In this document: in pieces, positions 25,701-40,700 of the stretch
How the letters are laid out: each line of letters begins with the position of its first letter
Numbering within the stretch: position 1 is the stretch's first letter
Origin: Siphonodentalium dalli
Lineage: Eukaryota > Mollusca > Scaphopoda > Gadilida > Siphonodentaliidae
DNA length: 64,000 bases
Reading direction: 5' to 3'
Assembly (NCBI GenBank): GCA_032622095.1
Contig: CP136065.1
Coordinates: forward strand, 116,479,195-116,543,194
The notes under the pieces: model-generated
Databases searched by the model: none
The model's input: only the letters and a program-made list of their open reading frames with translations
Told to the model about the DNA's origin: nothing
Translations under genes and position numbers: made by a program

Positions 25701-28700
25701 TAATAGGACTTAGTGCAAAAAATGGATTTTACTCTTTTGTTGGCATTTGGATTTTTAATTATGGGATGTTCCCTATCTAGTCATCTTTGAAGGTGGATTA
25801 TTCATTACGTGTTGTGACTTACAGACAATACAAAGGGAAAACCCGATCAACAAATCGATCAACCTAGTGCGGTCAGCAGTGATATGTCGAGAGTTATATG
25901 AAATAAATTATTCAAAAAGGTATTTGATTAATGTCATTGGTATTTTCATTTTAATTTTCAGCTATGAGAAATCAGATACTCACCGTTTTGAGGTTCCCAG
26001 AATGCTGTTTGAGGATGCAGACACCCTGGAAGCCTATATCTTCAAACATAAGGATAAGTGAGTGGCACTTAACCATGACTGCAGCTTCCTGAAATTCTTC
26101 AAAAACCCTGTGCCAATGCATTCTCTTATATATGCGAGTCTCCCATAGGGAGCCTCACATATATAAGAGAATGCATTGGCCTAAAAATATTTACCTTGAT
26201 CTTGTGAGCCAGTGCATTCTCTTATATTTGCAAGGCTCCCTATGGGAGACTCGCATATATAAAAGACTGCACTGGCACAGTGTCTTCAATGCTGCACCAG
26301 CATGGCTCCCATCATGAAGGGGTTAACTCAACTTCTAAGATTTTTATTAACAATTTATCTAAATCGTTACAGCCTTTGTCAGATCACATATATCCAAATT
26401 CAATGAGTAGAATTGTTTCCCTTGTTAAAATCACAATTACAACCAGTCATTGCCTGTTGGAATGAATCCTTGACTATGTGAATACAGGTAATATTGTTCG
26501 GAGTAAATATGACCATGTTTATCTTATTAATCTTTTTGAAGATTAAGACCAAGTGGATAGTTTTCTGATTCGTCTTCTATTTTTCATTAACATATCACTT
26601 CTCCAGATCAAACAGATATAGGTTAGTCCAAAGAGTGAGCGATTCGGAGTGGTTTTGCTGTATCTCCGTCAAATATATCTTGGACACTAAAACTAATGGT
26701 TATATATTCTTGCTTGCAAGATTCTAGAAGAAGTCGTTTTAAAAATCGGTACGCAATACCTCGAGTACGCGCACTTGTCAAATGCCAATTAATGGCGATT
26801 ATATCTTTGGACCAATCGTGCGAGTCCTTTCGCTATAAAAGCAATTGAACGGTAAGCCTCATTCATTTTAATATTCTTCTAGTCGCAAGATAAGTCGCAT
26901 TTTTCATCTGTTCATTTCTCACGAACATTTCTCTTTATGCTATTGCGAACGACAACACGCAGTTGCCTAATTTCGTGCACTACGCACGTGTTTTCCAATT
27001 TTCGCAATTTAGTTTTACAATTGTTCAACAATCTTTTATTCTACAACACTGTCTTATTAATGACAGTAGTCCGTGGGTGGATAATTTCATTAACCAATAT
27101 TTCAATTTTGTTTTATTTACGAGAATCACTTCGAACAAATATCGTTTTTGTTTGCATAAAACAAGAGATAACAACCGATGCTCTTTCGAGTCATTCGCCG
27201 AGATTCGAGTTCTCGTCGGGATTTTTTAACACTGCACCGGATGCAATATTGTGTTGGCGTCTACACTAAGCTCCAGTTTGGAGTTTGGTCCCTGACAAAA
27301 TCCTATCCAAATGTATTGGAAGTAATAATTTACAATATTTTACGTTACAATATTTTATAATAATTTTCCTCACGGATGCTAGATAAAATAGCCACAGTGT
27401 GGCTTGCCTCTTCTCTCTACATTGAACATACGTCTCAATGCTTTTACGATGAAAACTTCGTAATGTTTTTTTCCCTCCGACTGGTAGGGGTGCCACGATT
27501 GATCGTATAATCGATGAAACGTTGATACAGCCGATATTCAATAACCACTTTCGGCGGCGATTACTCTGAGTTCTTTATTTCGGATGTCGAAAAGTACTGG
27601 ACATATTTGGATACCCTGTTTTACATTGTGCTCATTACTAATTACCGGCTTTCCTTCCCACGAGACAGTAACGATTGCTCTCGCACCCGTATGCACTCGC
27701 AAATTTCTATTCACGGGTGTTCACCATTTGCACTTGTCCACCTGGTCACAATCAATATTAAAATATGTGAAGATATATTAAGCACATTTCCCATCTCCGT
27801 TAATTTATGGGCATGTGAAAGTGTCAGTGGACCTGGGTATATCACACAATGACCTTTGATTTGAGATAACCCCAACTTACAATTATATTACCGGTGCAAT
27901 TACACCCTTCTAATCAACGAAATTGTAATTTTTGTCATGGGAAGGACTGTCTCGGTGGTTTCTGATACATATTATGCACATGTGAATATTATGCACTACT
28001 TCCTCTGTCCTTGCTATTAGATACGCTTCATCGATTCTAATCTAGTATTGACTATCGATTATCAAGTTCAATGATCGTGGCACCTCTGTTGACTTGGCAC
28101 CTTCTCTTGCATCCTCCATTAACTTGGAGACTCCGCTGGAGTTGGTTGGTAGACATGCCTCCTCCCTCAGGGTCGCGGCGTCCATAGCCCCCGCAGAGAA
28201 GGGCAGCGATGGTGGTCCAAGCGCAGCTACCTTTGGTCCTGCCTCCGGTTCCGCCGGGTTCATTACGTCGCTGCACCAGCCGGCCACTTGCTACAGCTAC
28301 CACATCAGTGGTCCGTTTAGCTCGCAAGCCCTGCAGCGCCCTCAGCACATTGCCTGCCTACGCAGTTCAATGTGTCAACTGCCACTGCTTCCACTCCAGG
28401 GGATTTGACCGCACGGGTTCTGACCTGTCCTCCATTCGTCAACGTCTTTCCCGGCATCCGTCCCTCCCGGTTTTGGGTGGGTGTGTATCCCTATTATTCA
28501 CCTGTGTTCTTTCCTCCACCAGTGTGGCCTTTGCTTCGTACAGTTTCTGGCCTCTTTTGGGCTCCTAGGCCTGAACTTAGACTTAGTTTCCTTTCCGAGG
28601 CTCCGGAATTTTTTGCTTCATCAAACCAGGTGACCTGGTCGGGATACTTGCCCCTTTCCCCCATCTCCTAGACGGACGGTGCTGTTCAGAGACGAGGACG

Positions 28701-31700
28701 TGCTGTCGCAACATCCCCTGGATTTGGCAGCGTTCGATGCGTGTCCGAGTTCGCCATGCCCATCCGAGAGTGCCTTCCATGAGGGTCATTTCGGATGGGT
28801 CAGTCCTTCGGTCTTAGGATAACAATTGCGCACAATTTTGCATGCATTACCAGCACGATACTAACAGCACAGAAAAAGGAAGAACAAACAGGGCCATTCT
28901 CTTCCTTCCTCCATTCACATGGAGCCTCCGCTGGAGTCGGTTGCGGGACATGCCTCCTCCTTATTGGTCGCGGCCTCCTGAGCCACCCGCAGAGAAGTAC
29001 GCCTGTCTTCCACAACCGAAGGACTGGATGGGGCCCACATATCAAGAACAAAAACCAACGTGTGACGATTTTTCCTCTGCCAACTCAATACAGCCTGTCA
29101 GGGTCTGTTAGTGGTCATGCCTCCTCTATTTGTAGTGGCGGCTTCCACAACCTTCGCAAAGACGGTCAACAATGGATTTTCCTCTGCCAACTCGGTACAG
29201 TCTGCGCTGCAGGCTCGGAGTCTGTTGGTGGTAATGCCTCCTCTATTTGTAGTCGCGGCTTCCACAACCTTCGCAGAGACAGGAAACAATGAATTTTCCT
29301 CTGTCCACTCGGTACAGCCTGCGCTGCAGGCTCGGAATCTGTTGGTGGTCATGCCTCCTCTATTTGTAGTCGCGGCTTCCACAACCTTCTCAGAGATGGG
29401 CAACAATGAATTTTCCTCTGTCAACTCGGTACAGCCTGCGCTGCAGGCTCGGAATCTGTTGGTGGTCATGCCTCCTCTATTTGTAGTCGCGTCTTCCACA
29501 ACCTTCGCAGCGATGGAGGTTCGGCAGCATCTACCACTGGTTCTGTCTCAGTCCATCCAGGTTCATGCTGTCACGGCACATAGCGTTTTTTCCGAACCCT
29601 TTCTTGCCTTGGCTACCTCATTGTGCCTAGTCGCCGACAAGTGGCATTCATTCGACTGAGTGTTTTGTACAATATTACCTTCGTTCTTTGTACTTTGAGG
29701 TTTCCTCTATCAGTCTGCTTTCTGCCATATCGCATTGCTCTGGCTATGTGCCGCATTCAGGAACTGCTCCTGAATAAGTTTCTTTCGCCTCCATTCTCAC
29801 CTCCGTTCTTATCCTGTCGGGGTATTCCAGGTGTTGTTGAGACCTGTCTTCATAGTTTTGGGCCTTCTAATCTGTTAGCCGTGTTTTCCCCTCGGTGCCC
29901 CTTTTGCATGTATTGTGGGCCAGTCAACATCCTCTGGATGTCGTGCTAGTGCTGCTTCATCCTCTAAGGAGGGGGGTAGGTTCCTTTATCCTATTAGGTA
30001 CATGAATGAATGAGTTATCTCCCTTGCCTATGACCAATGTTTATCCTGGACACCTTCACCCTGTGATCATTACTAGTAGGGCACATGAAGTACGTGGTGT
30101 TTCCTTTTAGGAGGCTCAGTTGTTTTTGAGTTTTTCTGAACTATTACATATGGGACACAATGATCTATTTTTTGGCACATGTCTACCAAGAAATCTTTTT
30201 GGTACAGGATGCAGGTCTTTTCTGCTTCAGCAGGTGGGTTTCATGGACATAGTCGGATTATCTGCCTCGTGGCCTCCTCCTCTTCAAGAATTCTAATTAT
30301 AACCATTAGTTTCAGTGTCCAAGATATATTTGACGGAGATATAATATTTTTTTACCCAAAATATGTATCTCCTATAATAAATATCTTGGACACTGAACAC
30401 AGCAAGGGCCCTCCCAGTTGGGATCAACATTCCCGCCCCGCATCAAACGCATCAAACACACAGGAGGAAGAAATTAAAATGAATGAGGCGGGTACGTTCA
30501 ATCACTTTTATAGCGAAAGGACTCGCACGATTGGTCCAAAGATATAATCGCCATTAATTGGCATTTGACAAGTGCGCGTACTCGAGGTATTGCGTACCGA
30601 CTTCTTCTAGAATCTTGCAAGCAAGAATATATAACCATTAATTTCAGTGTCCAAGATATTTATTATAGGAGATACATATTTTGGGTAAAAAAATATTATA
30701 TTTTTACAATGAAATTAACATGAGGATATGTGACTCAATTGAGTTCTAATTTGATTTGTATTTCAGAGTTCTGCACAAATGGTGGGCACAATATATGGAG
30801 AGTACTGGCGAGATGGATGTGGCCCTCAAATTCTACGAAGCTGCACAAGATTATCTCTCACTAGTCAGAGTATATTGTTACTGTGGAAATATGGAAAAGG
30901 TTAATCATCATACTCACCTGTCTGCCCAATTTGTTCATCTCTATTAAGTTTACAGAAGATACAGTAATGCCCTAAATAATCGACTCCTTAATCACAGCAG
31001 AATTACGGGTAATTTTTCAGGGTTTAGTCGGAAATATGGCTTGTTGCCATTCATCGGAAAGCTCTCACCGAGAGCTTTCCGATGAATGGCAACAAGCGAT
31101 ATTTCCGACTAAATCTTGAAAAATTACCCGTAATTCTGATGTGGTTAAGGAGTCGATTATTTAGGGCATTACAGTACTAACTACAATGCTCTGAATGAAG
31201 GATTTAAGAAATGAACTGCATAGGCTATGTGGGGTTTTTTTTTTTTGACTACTCGTATTTGAATAATTTTGAACATCCTGTGTTCTATATCTATTATTGT
31301 ATGCCATTGAATATTTACAGAGTTAATTGTACATGTAGTGATCTTCATATTGGTGCTGATTTATATCTGAAAATAATAGAACTCGCCAACTATCTATTTT
31401 TCATTTCTAATTCCTTTGACAATAATTGGCATTCTGAATTCTTACCTAAATGAAACTAGGAATGGTTTCAAAGCAGTTTGAGCGATCAACATATATTTTC
31501 TGAAATAAATGTATCAGAGTCACTGTTTGACTAATCCTCTACTATAATATTCCAAATAAATGTACAGTACCAAATAAATGTACATGGTGGAAATCCTGAT
31601 AAAATATAATAAACACGCAGTCTCGAATAAATATGCATGGAAGTGCAGTTTCTATTCTTTATTTATATCTTTTTGGCACTACCCAAAGTCTGTAGTAAAC

Positions 31701-34700
31701 TTGCATTTGATCATTCTGTGTGAAATTCTGGTAGAAATGTGTTCCTTTTGCAAGTTGGGACACAGTGTCATTGATATTTTTATTATACTTGCAGGCTGCA
31801 GAGATATGTAATGATACAGGCGATAAAGCTGCATGCTATCATCTTGGTCGTCAGTATGAAAATCAAGACTCAATAAAGGATGCGATACATTTTTTCACCA
31901 GGGCTCAGGCTTATGGAAATGCTATCAGGCTGTGTAAGGTAATACTAATAGGCAAATTATAGAGATAACTAAGCATTTATTAGTACAGTGCAGTACGTAA
32001 ACTATTGTTGCTGTTTGTTTTTGTTGTGCTTATGAATTAGAATTTATAGGGATTACATGAAGAATGGCCTCAACAGTCGATGAATAATTTTTCTTGCCCT
32101 CGCCTTGTCCTTTCCATGAATATGTTATACTGTTGAAACCAGACTCCATTTTTAAAATGTTCTTTCAACTAAATTCACAAAATTTTGAATATATAACATT
32201 GTAATATGACCTTGCCTAAACCTACATAAAAGGCTTGTCCTAATAAAAGGCTTGTCCTAATTGGTCAGTAGCCTGTATTAATTCCCATGGATATTCTGCC
32301 AATGCCTCAAACTTCTAGAATGCTCATAATTCAAACCACAGATGAATTGGTTATATCATGCTAGACTGAAGACATAGATTAGCTACCAGCTCATACTGAT
32401 CAGCTGTTGTGATTGTGAGAATAACTAGACATGCATTCTGTAGATAGTATCTCTCTAGATTATGAAAAGTGAAATTAAGACTTTTCTTGGCAATTAACTG
32501 TATTAAAGTTAGTTAGAGATGGGCGGTACTCGGTATTTACCGTGCGGTATCGGTATCAGCGTAATACTGATTTACCGTACCGAATCAAAACTAAAAATAC
32601 CGTATTTTCGGTAATGAAATTATTCATGTGTTGCCAACATATGTGCGTCACCTTGTCACCGCGGCCGTGACATGCATGAATTGTATGACCGGTCAACCGT
32701 AAGCAACGAGAATCGGATAATTATGATAACTCGGTGTAACAAGTCGGTACTACATGTATTAGTCTATAATTGCAACATTGTTACATCAAGGGCACAGCTG
32801 CCCGACGGCATCTTTGATCTTTACGACATATTAATGACAATGTACATTGTAACAAACATCATGAGGTATGACTACTCATAGCTGGAGCGTTATGTGTCAA
32901 TTTCGGTATCCGTCCAAATGGAAAATGCGTATCTGTGTCCCAAGTTGGATCGAAGCATGTGGAATCGAAGCACTTGTTATGGGGGGGTCCCCGTGCAAAA
33001 CAAATTGAAAACCTCACAGGTTACTTTATAATTAGATGGTGATGCAATAGCGATTGATATACGCATTGCAGATTTTTGATACAACCTGATCTTGCCAATT
33101 GCAAATAGCACATCTTCTTGGAAAGTTGTGCCCAAATATGTTTATATCCTACTATAAATTACTTTATTAAACATATATATACTTACCGGTTTATTATACA
33201 TAAGTGCCTATATCTGACAAAAAAGATCGCGTGATAACTTTAAATTAACACTTGGGCACTGTGTGCAACCGGTAGCTTGTCTGCTGCAAATAAGAGGGAC
33301 TCTTAAATTGTATACATGAATGGTATATCACGCTGCAAGGAGGAGAATATGAACCACCCGCGGGTTTGAGCATCTGCAGTTCGGAAATTGTCATGGCCAG
33401 TTTGCCTATTTTCATGACATCGCGCGAACGTTCATAAATTTGTGAATTGTGATCACTGATTACTACTCACAATTCTATTCACTCATGGAAATGTTACGAA
33501 AATAAATTGACACAAAAACATATTGTAGTCATGCTCTTATTCTTTTCAAATCAGTGCGACGACATGTGTGTAAATCATCAAAGAGATGTGTGAATATTAC
33601 ATAATTGCGTAGGTCATTTTGTTGCCTAATTTAGGTATTGTCATGAATGTAGTAAATCCGTGGACCGTGGTCATATATACATGTATATTGTTCAGCTAAA
33701 AACTTGAATTACAATAATTTACCGGGAATATCTGCTTTGATCTTATAATTTAATAGAATACCGATTACCGTACCGATACCGAGGTAAATCGACGAAAATT
33801 TACCGATACCGATACCGAGATTGAATTTTCAATACCGCCCATCTCTAAAGTTAGTATATGTAGTATTTTGTTCACACCAATGTTATATGTTTCTGTAGTC
33901 GCTGTATCATATCATGATTTATTTGACCAGATTACATGTCCCTGGTTTCGAAGTCTTATCTCGTTTAAGTTCCTTGTTGCTACTGTGCCCTGGCACCACT
34001 AAATGTGCAGGACAAACAAAAATAGCTCCACAAACAACATCAAATGTTGCGAACAAACTTGATAGAAAGTGTTATGCAAAATAAACAATTTCATTTTCTG
34101 GTAATGATAATTGAAGAATATAATGATCACAAGAAATATGCATTTTAACGATAATAGACGATGTACCGTTAAGTCTTCTATAAATTATTTTGTCAATACC
34201 TGGCCGTGTTTGAGCGTCCAGAATGAAGCCACTGTGGCCGTCTGCATCTTTAACTGCACATGTCAGAAGCTAAAGCTGGTCACAGCTTTGGATATTTCAC
34301 CACATAGTCAGCCATTTTTACTTTTCTAGCCCCTGTAGCTAGACCTTGACCATTAGCCAGTGGCTGTAGCCTGACAGTAAAAGCCACAGCAGTGTTAGTT
34401 CAGTTATGAAGAGTATTCCCAATTTGACATTTTAATACAACTCAAACTACCATTGCAAATGAGCCAATCCATAGTCAGAGGTCAGTGTTTAGTCATGACT
34501 GTATGTTTACAAGTTATATTGTCGGCACATCAACACATACATGTTATTGTACACACATGTTAAGCTAAACTGCAGTCAGTCAGGAAAAAACTGCCTAATT
34601 AGTTTTTTTCTGTGGGGAAAAACAAGGCAGAAGAGAGTCAACGAAAAGGAGTCACCGTTCGATAGTGACATCATGTTTGAGTTACAGTTCGAATGGAAGA

Positions 34701-37700
34701 ACTGTTTGGTGAAAAATCATAAATACACTATGCATCTCTGTGTATAATCAAATTTGAAAGCATGCAGAAACTGATTGTAGGACTCCAGTTTATGTCATCC
34801 TACGATCAGTTACTTTGTGGTCAAAATCTCCTGTACATGCCGATGTGCAGTGTATTAATTTCTTAATTACAGATATAAATATTCATGCAGTTATCTTAAG
34901 GAACCTGTTGCTGATGAAGAATGTAGTAGATGGTCTTGTTGTTAGTATGAGCTCTGGGCAATGATTCCTTTTTATTAACAGGATCATGGTTTGGAGGATC
35001 AACTCATGAATCTTGCACTCCTAGGGCGGCCTGAGGATATGATGGAAGCTGCTCGATATTACGAACAGAAACCAGACCTACAAGATAAAGCAGTCATGCT
35101 CTATCATAAGGTAATTCTATGATGAAGATAAACTGAAGAATTATGCATTCATTGTCACATTAAATATGCTCTTCCAGACAACACTTTCACCAATAGCAAC
35201 AAAAACTCTTTTGAAAAGCGTTTCCAATATTTTCCCAACAATCACAAGAGAAGCATCAAATGTTACACGTCTCTTAAATCATGGATATAAAGAACAGATG
35301 TGCAATCAGAAATGTTGTAGTGTTCTAAAAATAGTAATCTCTCCTGTACCAGTTCATAAAAAGAAATATTATTGGAAAAATATTTCCTGGTGACAGAAAC
35401 TCCTGTTGACTGGCTTTTCTGACTCAAACTTATTATTTGAAACCTCTGAATCAATACAGAAAATTCAGAAAAGAGATACACCATCATTATTATCAGTATT
35501 TGTAACGATAATCAACAAGTAGTCCTTTTTGAGTATTCAACAAAGTAACACTTTTATGACTCTTACCAGGCCAATGGCATGGAAGTTCTATCTAGTTTTT
35601 CCCTAATTTCACAATTTTAGCAGATTTTGTTCAAAGCTTTACCGGGCTCTAATCCTAAAGATATCAGACCTTTAAATTTCAAAGCTTTCGGCCTTCATCG
35701 GTTAATGTTAGAGTATCAGAGAGTTGCGTGACTTGTCTATAATATAACAGAAAAACTTATTTCTTTGTGGATGTCCTGGTGACATAGTTAGACATTTTCC
35801 AATGATGACTTTATATAGCCAAAGATTGGCAATGGCTTAGAAGAGGGCAGAACCACTTGTGTGGCTATTAAATCCACTTCCCTCTCATGTTCCTAACTGC
35901 TGTATCCACCTATCCTCACGTAACAGTCTCTTTATTTTCCTCCATTAACTATCACCACGCTGCTATCTGCAGGTCCGCTGTACCACGGTTACCATGAGAG
36001 TTAAAATGTATAGATGCAGCTTAAGTTTATCTATATGTAGATTTGGTGCTACTTACATCTGCCAGTTAGATGGTTTTCCACCCGGCGCTATATAATGTTC
36101 CATGTAGAACAGTTCACATCTTGGCTTATGTGGAATGTAATGGTCACATACATATTCAACACTCTGAAGCGAGGTCCACCGACATATGTCACAACTATCA
36201 CCACACAATCCGGTTGGGATGTTCACTGCTCTCTCGGATTTGCTATGAACTAACATGTCACATAAGTTGTTTCTCTTCGATATGCAACCAAGGGAGGAGA
36301 TATGCAAAAACATTCTTCATCCTTTCCTTTCATTCCTTTCCTCTCGGTGCTAGAACCGACTGCCGTGCCGATTCAATGAATTTGTTCAACCTTCCTCCAA
36401 TGAAGTTTGAACTGTAGTCATGCTTCCGTAACTTAACTCTTTGTGGTCTCATGTACAGTAATGACTAAATAATCGACTCCTTAACCACAGCAGAATTATG
36501 GGTAATTTTTCAGGATTTAGTCAGAAATATGGCTTGTTGTCATTCATTGGAAAGCTCTCAATGAGAGTTAATTATTTAGGGCATTTAGGGCATTACAGTA
36601 GTCCTCCTGTCTATCACAAATTCTCCTAATTCTCACCCCCAATCCATATACAATGGAGCGCTTCTCACCCCCAATCCATATACAATGGAGCCCTTCTCAC
36701 CCCCAATCCATCTACAATGGAGCAATTCTCACCCCAATCCATATACAATGGAGCACTTCTCACCCCCAGTCCATATGTATACAAAGGAGCGATTCAGGAA
36801 CAGTTGAAAGTGTATTTACCAATGCTAATCATAATAAAAGAATAAAACTATCAGTTATGCATAAGATAACATCTTTAAAGTATAAATGTATTTATATTAT
36901 GCTTATATTGTCACTTTGGCATTTTAGAGTAATATTTCATTATTGACAAATAAAACTTTTATCATAAATTTCTCTGCATTATTCCAGGCTGGTAACTTCT
37001 CAAAGTCGTTGGATTTGGCTTTCAGAGCCAAACAATATGGTGCTCTGCAAACAATATCTGGTGATCTCGATGAGCGGGCTGACCCTGAGCTCTTACAAAG
37101 ATGTGCGGACTTTTTTCTTGATAATGGTCAATTTGACAAAGCGGTAGAACTACTAGCACTTGGTAAGAAATACTGGGATGCAATCAAAATTTGCATGGAT
37201 CAACATGTGGTCATTGATGAAGATCTATGTGAAAAGTTAACTCCACAGAAAGAAGAGAATGAAAACAATACCATGGACCGGTTGAAAATTTTAGAAGCAA
37301 TAGCTGATGTCTGTATGCACCAAGGTCATTACCATCTAGCTACTAAGAAATTTACTCAAGCTGGCAGTAAGATCAAGGTATGTATATCTCAAATCTTTAA
37401 TTAGTTTTAGTTGGCAAAGTTAATATAAACTTTGTGACCACCACTCACATGTTGTATATGTATGACAAGAAACAATCTTACCGGGATTCGATGGATGAGA
37501 TGTGTCCTAATGTGACACAATGCACATTGGCATAAAAAAACTTGATGACAAAGAATGTCACACCCCTAAGCCATTCTCTGAGTTTTCTTCAACTAATTGA
37601 CTCGCGTTGTAATTAACCTGGAACAAGATATCAATTTTTACAGAAAATTTGTTCTTTTTAATTTTAGTTGAAGATTTGTGTTTTTATTATTTACATCTCA

Positions 37701-40700
37701 GGTAAATATCCCAATTATTTTGTTTTCATCAACCAATGTTTTCTAAGTAACATCTGTAATTCTGAAATAAAACATATCCTGCCATGACCACTGTTCACGC
37801 TGTCGGTAGCCAATGGCTAATCTTTTTTGAATTTGGCTAATAAAAATTTCATTTGGCTAATTTTTTTTTTACCCCAAATGGAGACTGAAAGCATGGAGTC
37901 AGAAAGCTAATTCATAAAAGCGCTCAATAGATCGACATTCAAGACAAAGTTAGGTGACGAAAGTATTTCATTAATTTCGTACTTATGAAATATCGTTCCG
38001 TAACAGCAAAAGGTAAGCTCTAACATTTAGTGTACAGTAAACATATTTTTATTTCCAAATCTAACATAAATTTTGGCAAGTGGGTTTTCAATTCTGTGAT
38101 GTGAACGATCTAGTCCGAAAATATCGAAAGTGGGAATATATTGCCGACTGTACAAAGGGAAACCCGATCGCGGACAGTACAAAGGGAAACCCGATCGACA
38201 ACTCTATCAACCAAGCGATCACACAGTGATGTGCAATCATCTTTAGTTTTCACAAGACGGACATTCAAAGACGCATGAACATTAAACCGACCGTGGTTGA
38301 ATCATGATAATGAGAAGAAAGCAATATATTGTAAAGTGTGCATTGATGCTGGTATATAAGCAATTTGTTCGTAACAGGCTGTTTTAATCTGGAGAAAAAT
38401 TACGTCATTCTGCACGAAACAGCAAAAGATTATTATTTTACATTTAATCCCCTAATCCCCCATTGTCTGTCTGGTCACTCACAGGACTCCCGCACAATGC
38501 ATGTTTATGATGACATTGTATTTATGTCGGTCGAGGTTTATGAGCACCAAGTGTAAGACAATAGCTTAATCAGCCAAATGTGAATCACGACAGATATTTT
38601 GTGGCTATTTGTCGTCAATACCGATACGGACAAAATAATATGCATGCTTTTATGACAGATTGTAATTTGATAATGGCGTAACAATATTAAGTTATTAGTT
38701 TCCAGATGTCACTTAGATAAAACAAAACAAAACAAAAATGACATTAAGAAGGACAATCCCGGATTAAATATAGTGAATTAAATATTACTGCTGAATAATA
38801 TAAAGTTTTGTGACGATATTCATCATGTATTCTACGTGATGTACTGACAAAAATTTGTAGTTTTAATAACAACATATCTAGTATAACTTTTTCTTAGCCT
38901 TCAGTACTAGTATGCAAGATTTTAATGCACAAAAGATGCAATGCAGAACACAGTAGTGGATATCCATCAGAATACAATATGAATATTAACTCTATGGCTG
39001 CTTCCATTAACAAATGCGATATTTTGCAGATGGCATTGTGACTATCTCTTGTTTACCTGAATGTATGCATTGAAAAATCTTGGGAATACTGTATATTGTT
39101 ACAGATAAGAATCTTAAGTGGCTTAGCTATTAATGCTGTGCTTTCTGTTCTCTTTGGTTACAGGCAATGAAGGCTCTCCTAAAATCAGGAGACACAGAGA
39201 AGATAGTGTTTTTTGCTGGAGTTTCCAGGCAAAAAGAAATATATGTGATGGCAGCCAACTATCTACAGTCATTAGACTGGAGAAAGAATCCAGAAATCAT
39301 GAAGAATATCATAGGATTCTACACGAAAGGAAGAGCATTGGAATCTTTAGCTTCATTTTATGATGCTTGTGCACAGGTTAGATTTGTTTCATTACTCAAG
39401 TGTAAAATTAGAACTTATTATATGTTCCTGTCTTCAAAATCTAGAAGAAGTTTGCAGTATATTGTTCAGAGTTCTGTCCCAATACCACATTCCATAACTG
39501 CTTAGGCCAAACAAATTGACCTGTGTTTCTACCCGTGACTCTATCCTAATGCCCGAACCATCCCCATTTTATTGATTTTGCAAAAATAATGTGATTCGTC
39601 TTGCCTGTAAACCGAAAAGACATCCACCAAACCCATTATTAAACCCAAAATTTTACCACACCAGCAGACACTAGTAGGAAAAACCCCATATACATTGAAT
39701 AAATAGCACCGGTTGAAATTTTTGTTAAAGCAGTGTACTAACATAACTGGCGGAGGATTACTAGCGGCCTTAAACCTATATAACATAGCTGTTTATTGAT
39801 GGATTCAGACAATTTATGGTATGTGAGTTTATTGCGCTAACATCAACAAACGTCAACCAATTTTATTCATATTTGGTCTATGAATCTTTCACAACAATAT
39901 CTGGATCAAGTTCAAAAACCAGGTTTGTCAAATTTTTATACGCCCGTTTGAAAAAATGGTTGTATTATGTAATCAGTCTGTCTGTCCATCCATCTGTCAG
40001 TCCGTCCATCCGCTAACATTTTTGGTTTCCGACCGATGATTCCAGTTTGGATTATTTGATTTGAACAAAGTTAGTATGTGTATTTCCCAGCTAAAAATAC
40101 AGCCCATTTGGAATATGGGTTCCGTCCAATTATTTTTACATGAGTTACAGCGCTTTTTCAACTTTGAATTTGACTGCATTTTGGCATTGAAATTAGAGGT
40201 ATATCAGATACTCTTTGTAAGCTTAAATTGTTATTGTATTTTTTACCTGAGTACTGGCCCTTAGTTTGTCTATTTTTAGCAATTTTATGACTGTTAGCTC
40301 GATAACTTGTACAAATGTCAACCAATTCCATTTCTATTTGACTTATGGCCATTCATATCTGGTATATGAATCAACAATTTCTTGATCAAGAACCAAAATT
40401 TCCGATTTGTTATGTTCCTTAGTTCATCCATTAAATTGTCAGTGATTCTCGGTCGGACAGATTTGCTCTTATGCGCAAAAAAGTTAGGGCTGAAAGAGAG
40501 TATGCAAACTATTATTAATGCAATGAATCTGGGTGGCGACAACGTGGTATTGATAGGTTCGTCAGTAGTGACAACTTTTGAAGAGCTTCTGGATGTTGGG
40601 CTATTACAAACTTATTATCACTTATATACAGGTTGAAATTGATGATTACCAGAATTATGAGAAAGCCCTTGGTGCACTCGGAGAAGCAGAGAGATGCTTA

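Larger units (their letters stand above)
26661..30700 (+). mobile_element. DIRS-type retrotransposon, copy B
   Basis: About 4.0 kb in the IFT140 intron before exon m, same orientation as copy A and the gene. Left ITR 26679-26872, right ITR 30471-30655, internal complementary region 30298-30398, TATAAAAG at 26834, gag-like remnant 28094-28822, and a four-unit 117-bp expansion. Its termini and leader (e.g. around 27070-27290) are clearly related to copy A but diverged. No reverse transcriptase or tyrosine recombinase recognised; no target duplication, as expected for the group. Confidence 0.75.

Noticed and set aside
36653-36946. ORF with repeated SPPIHIQWS-type peptide
   Set aside because: It is the 32-bp minisatellite read in one frame; unit length differences break the repeat.
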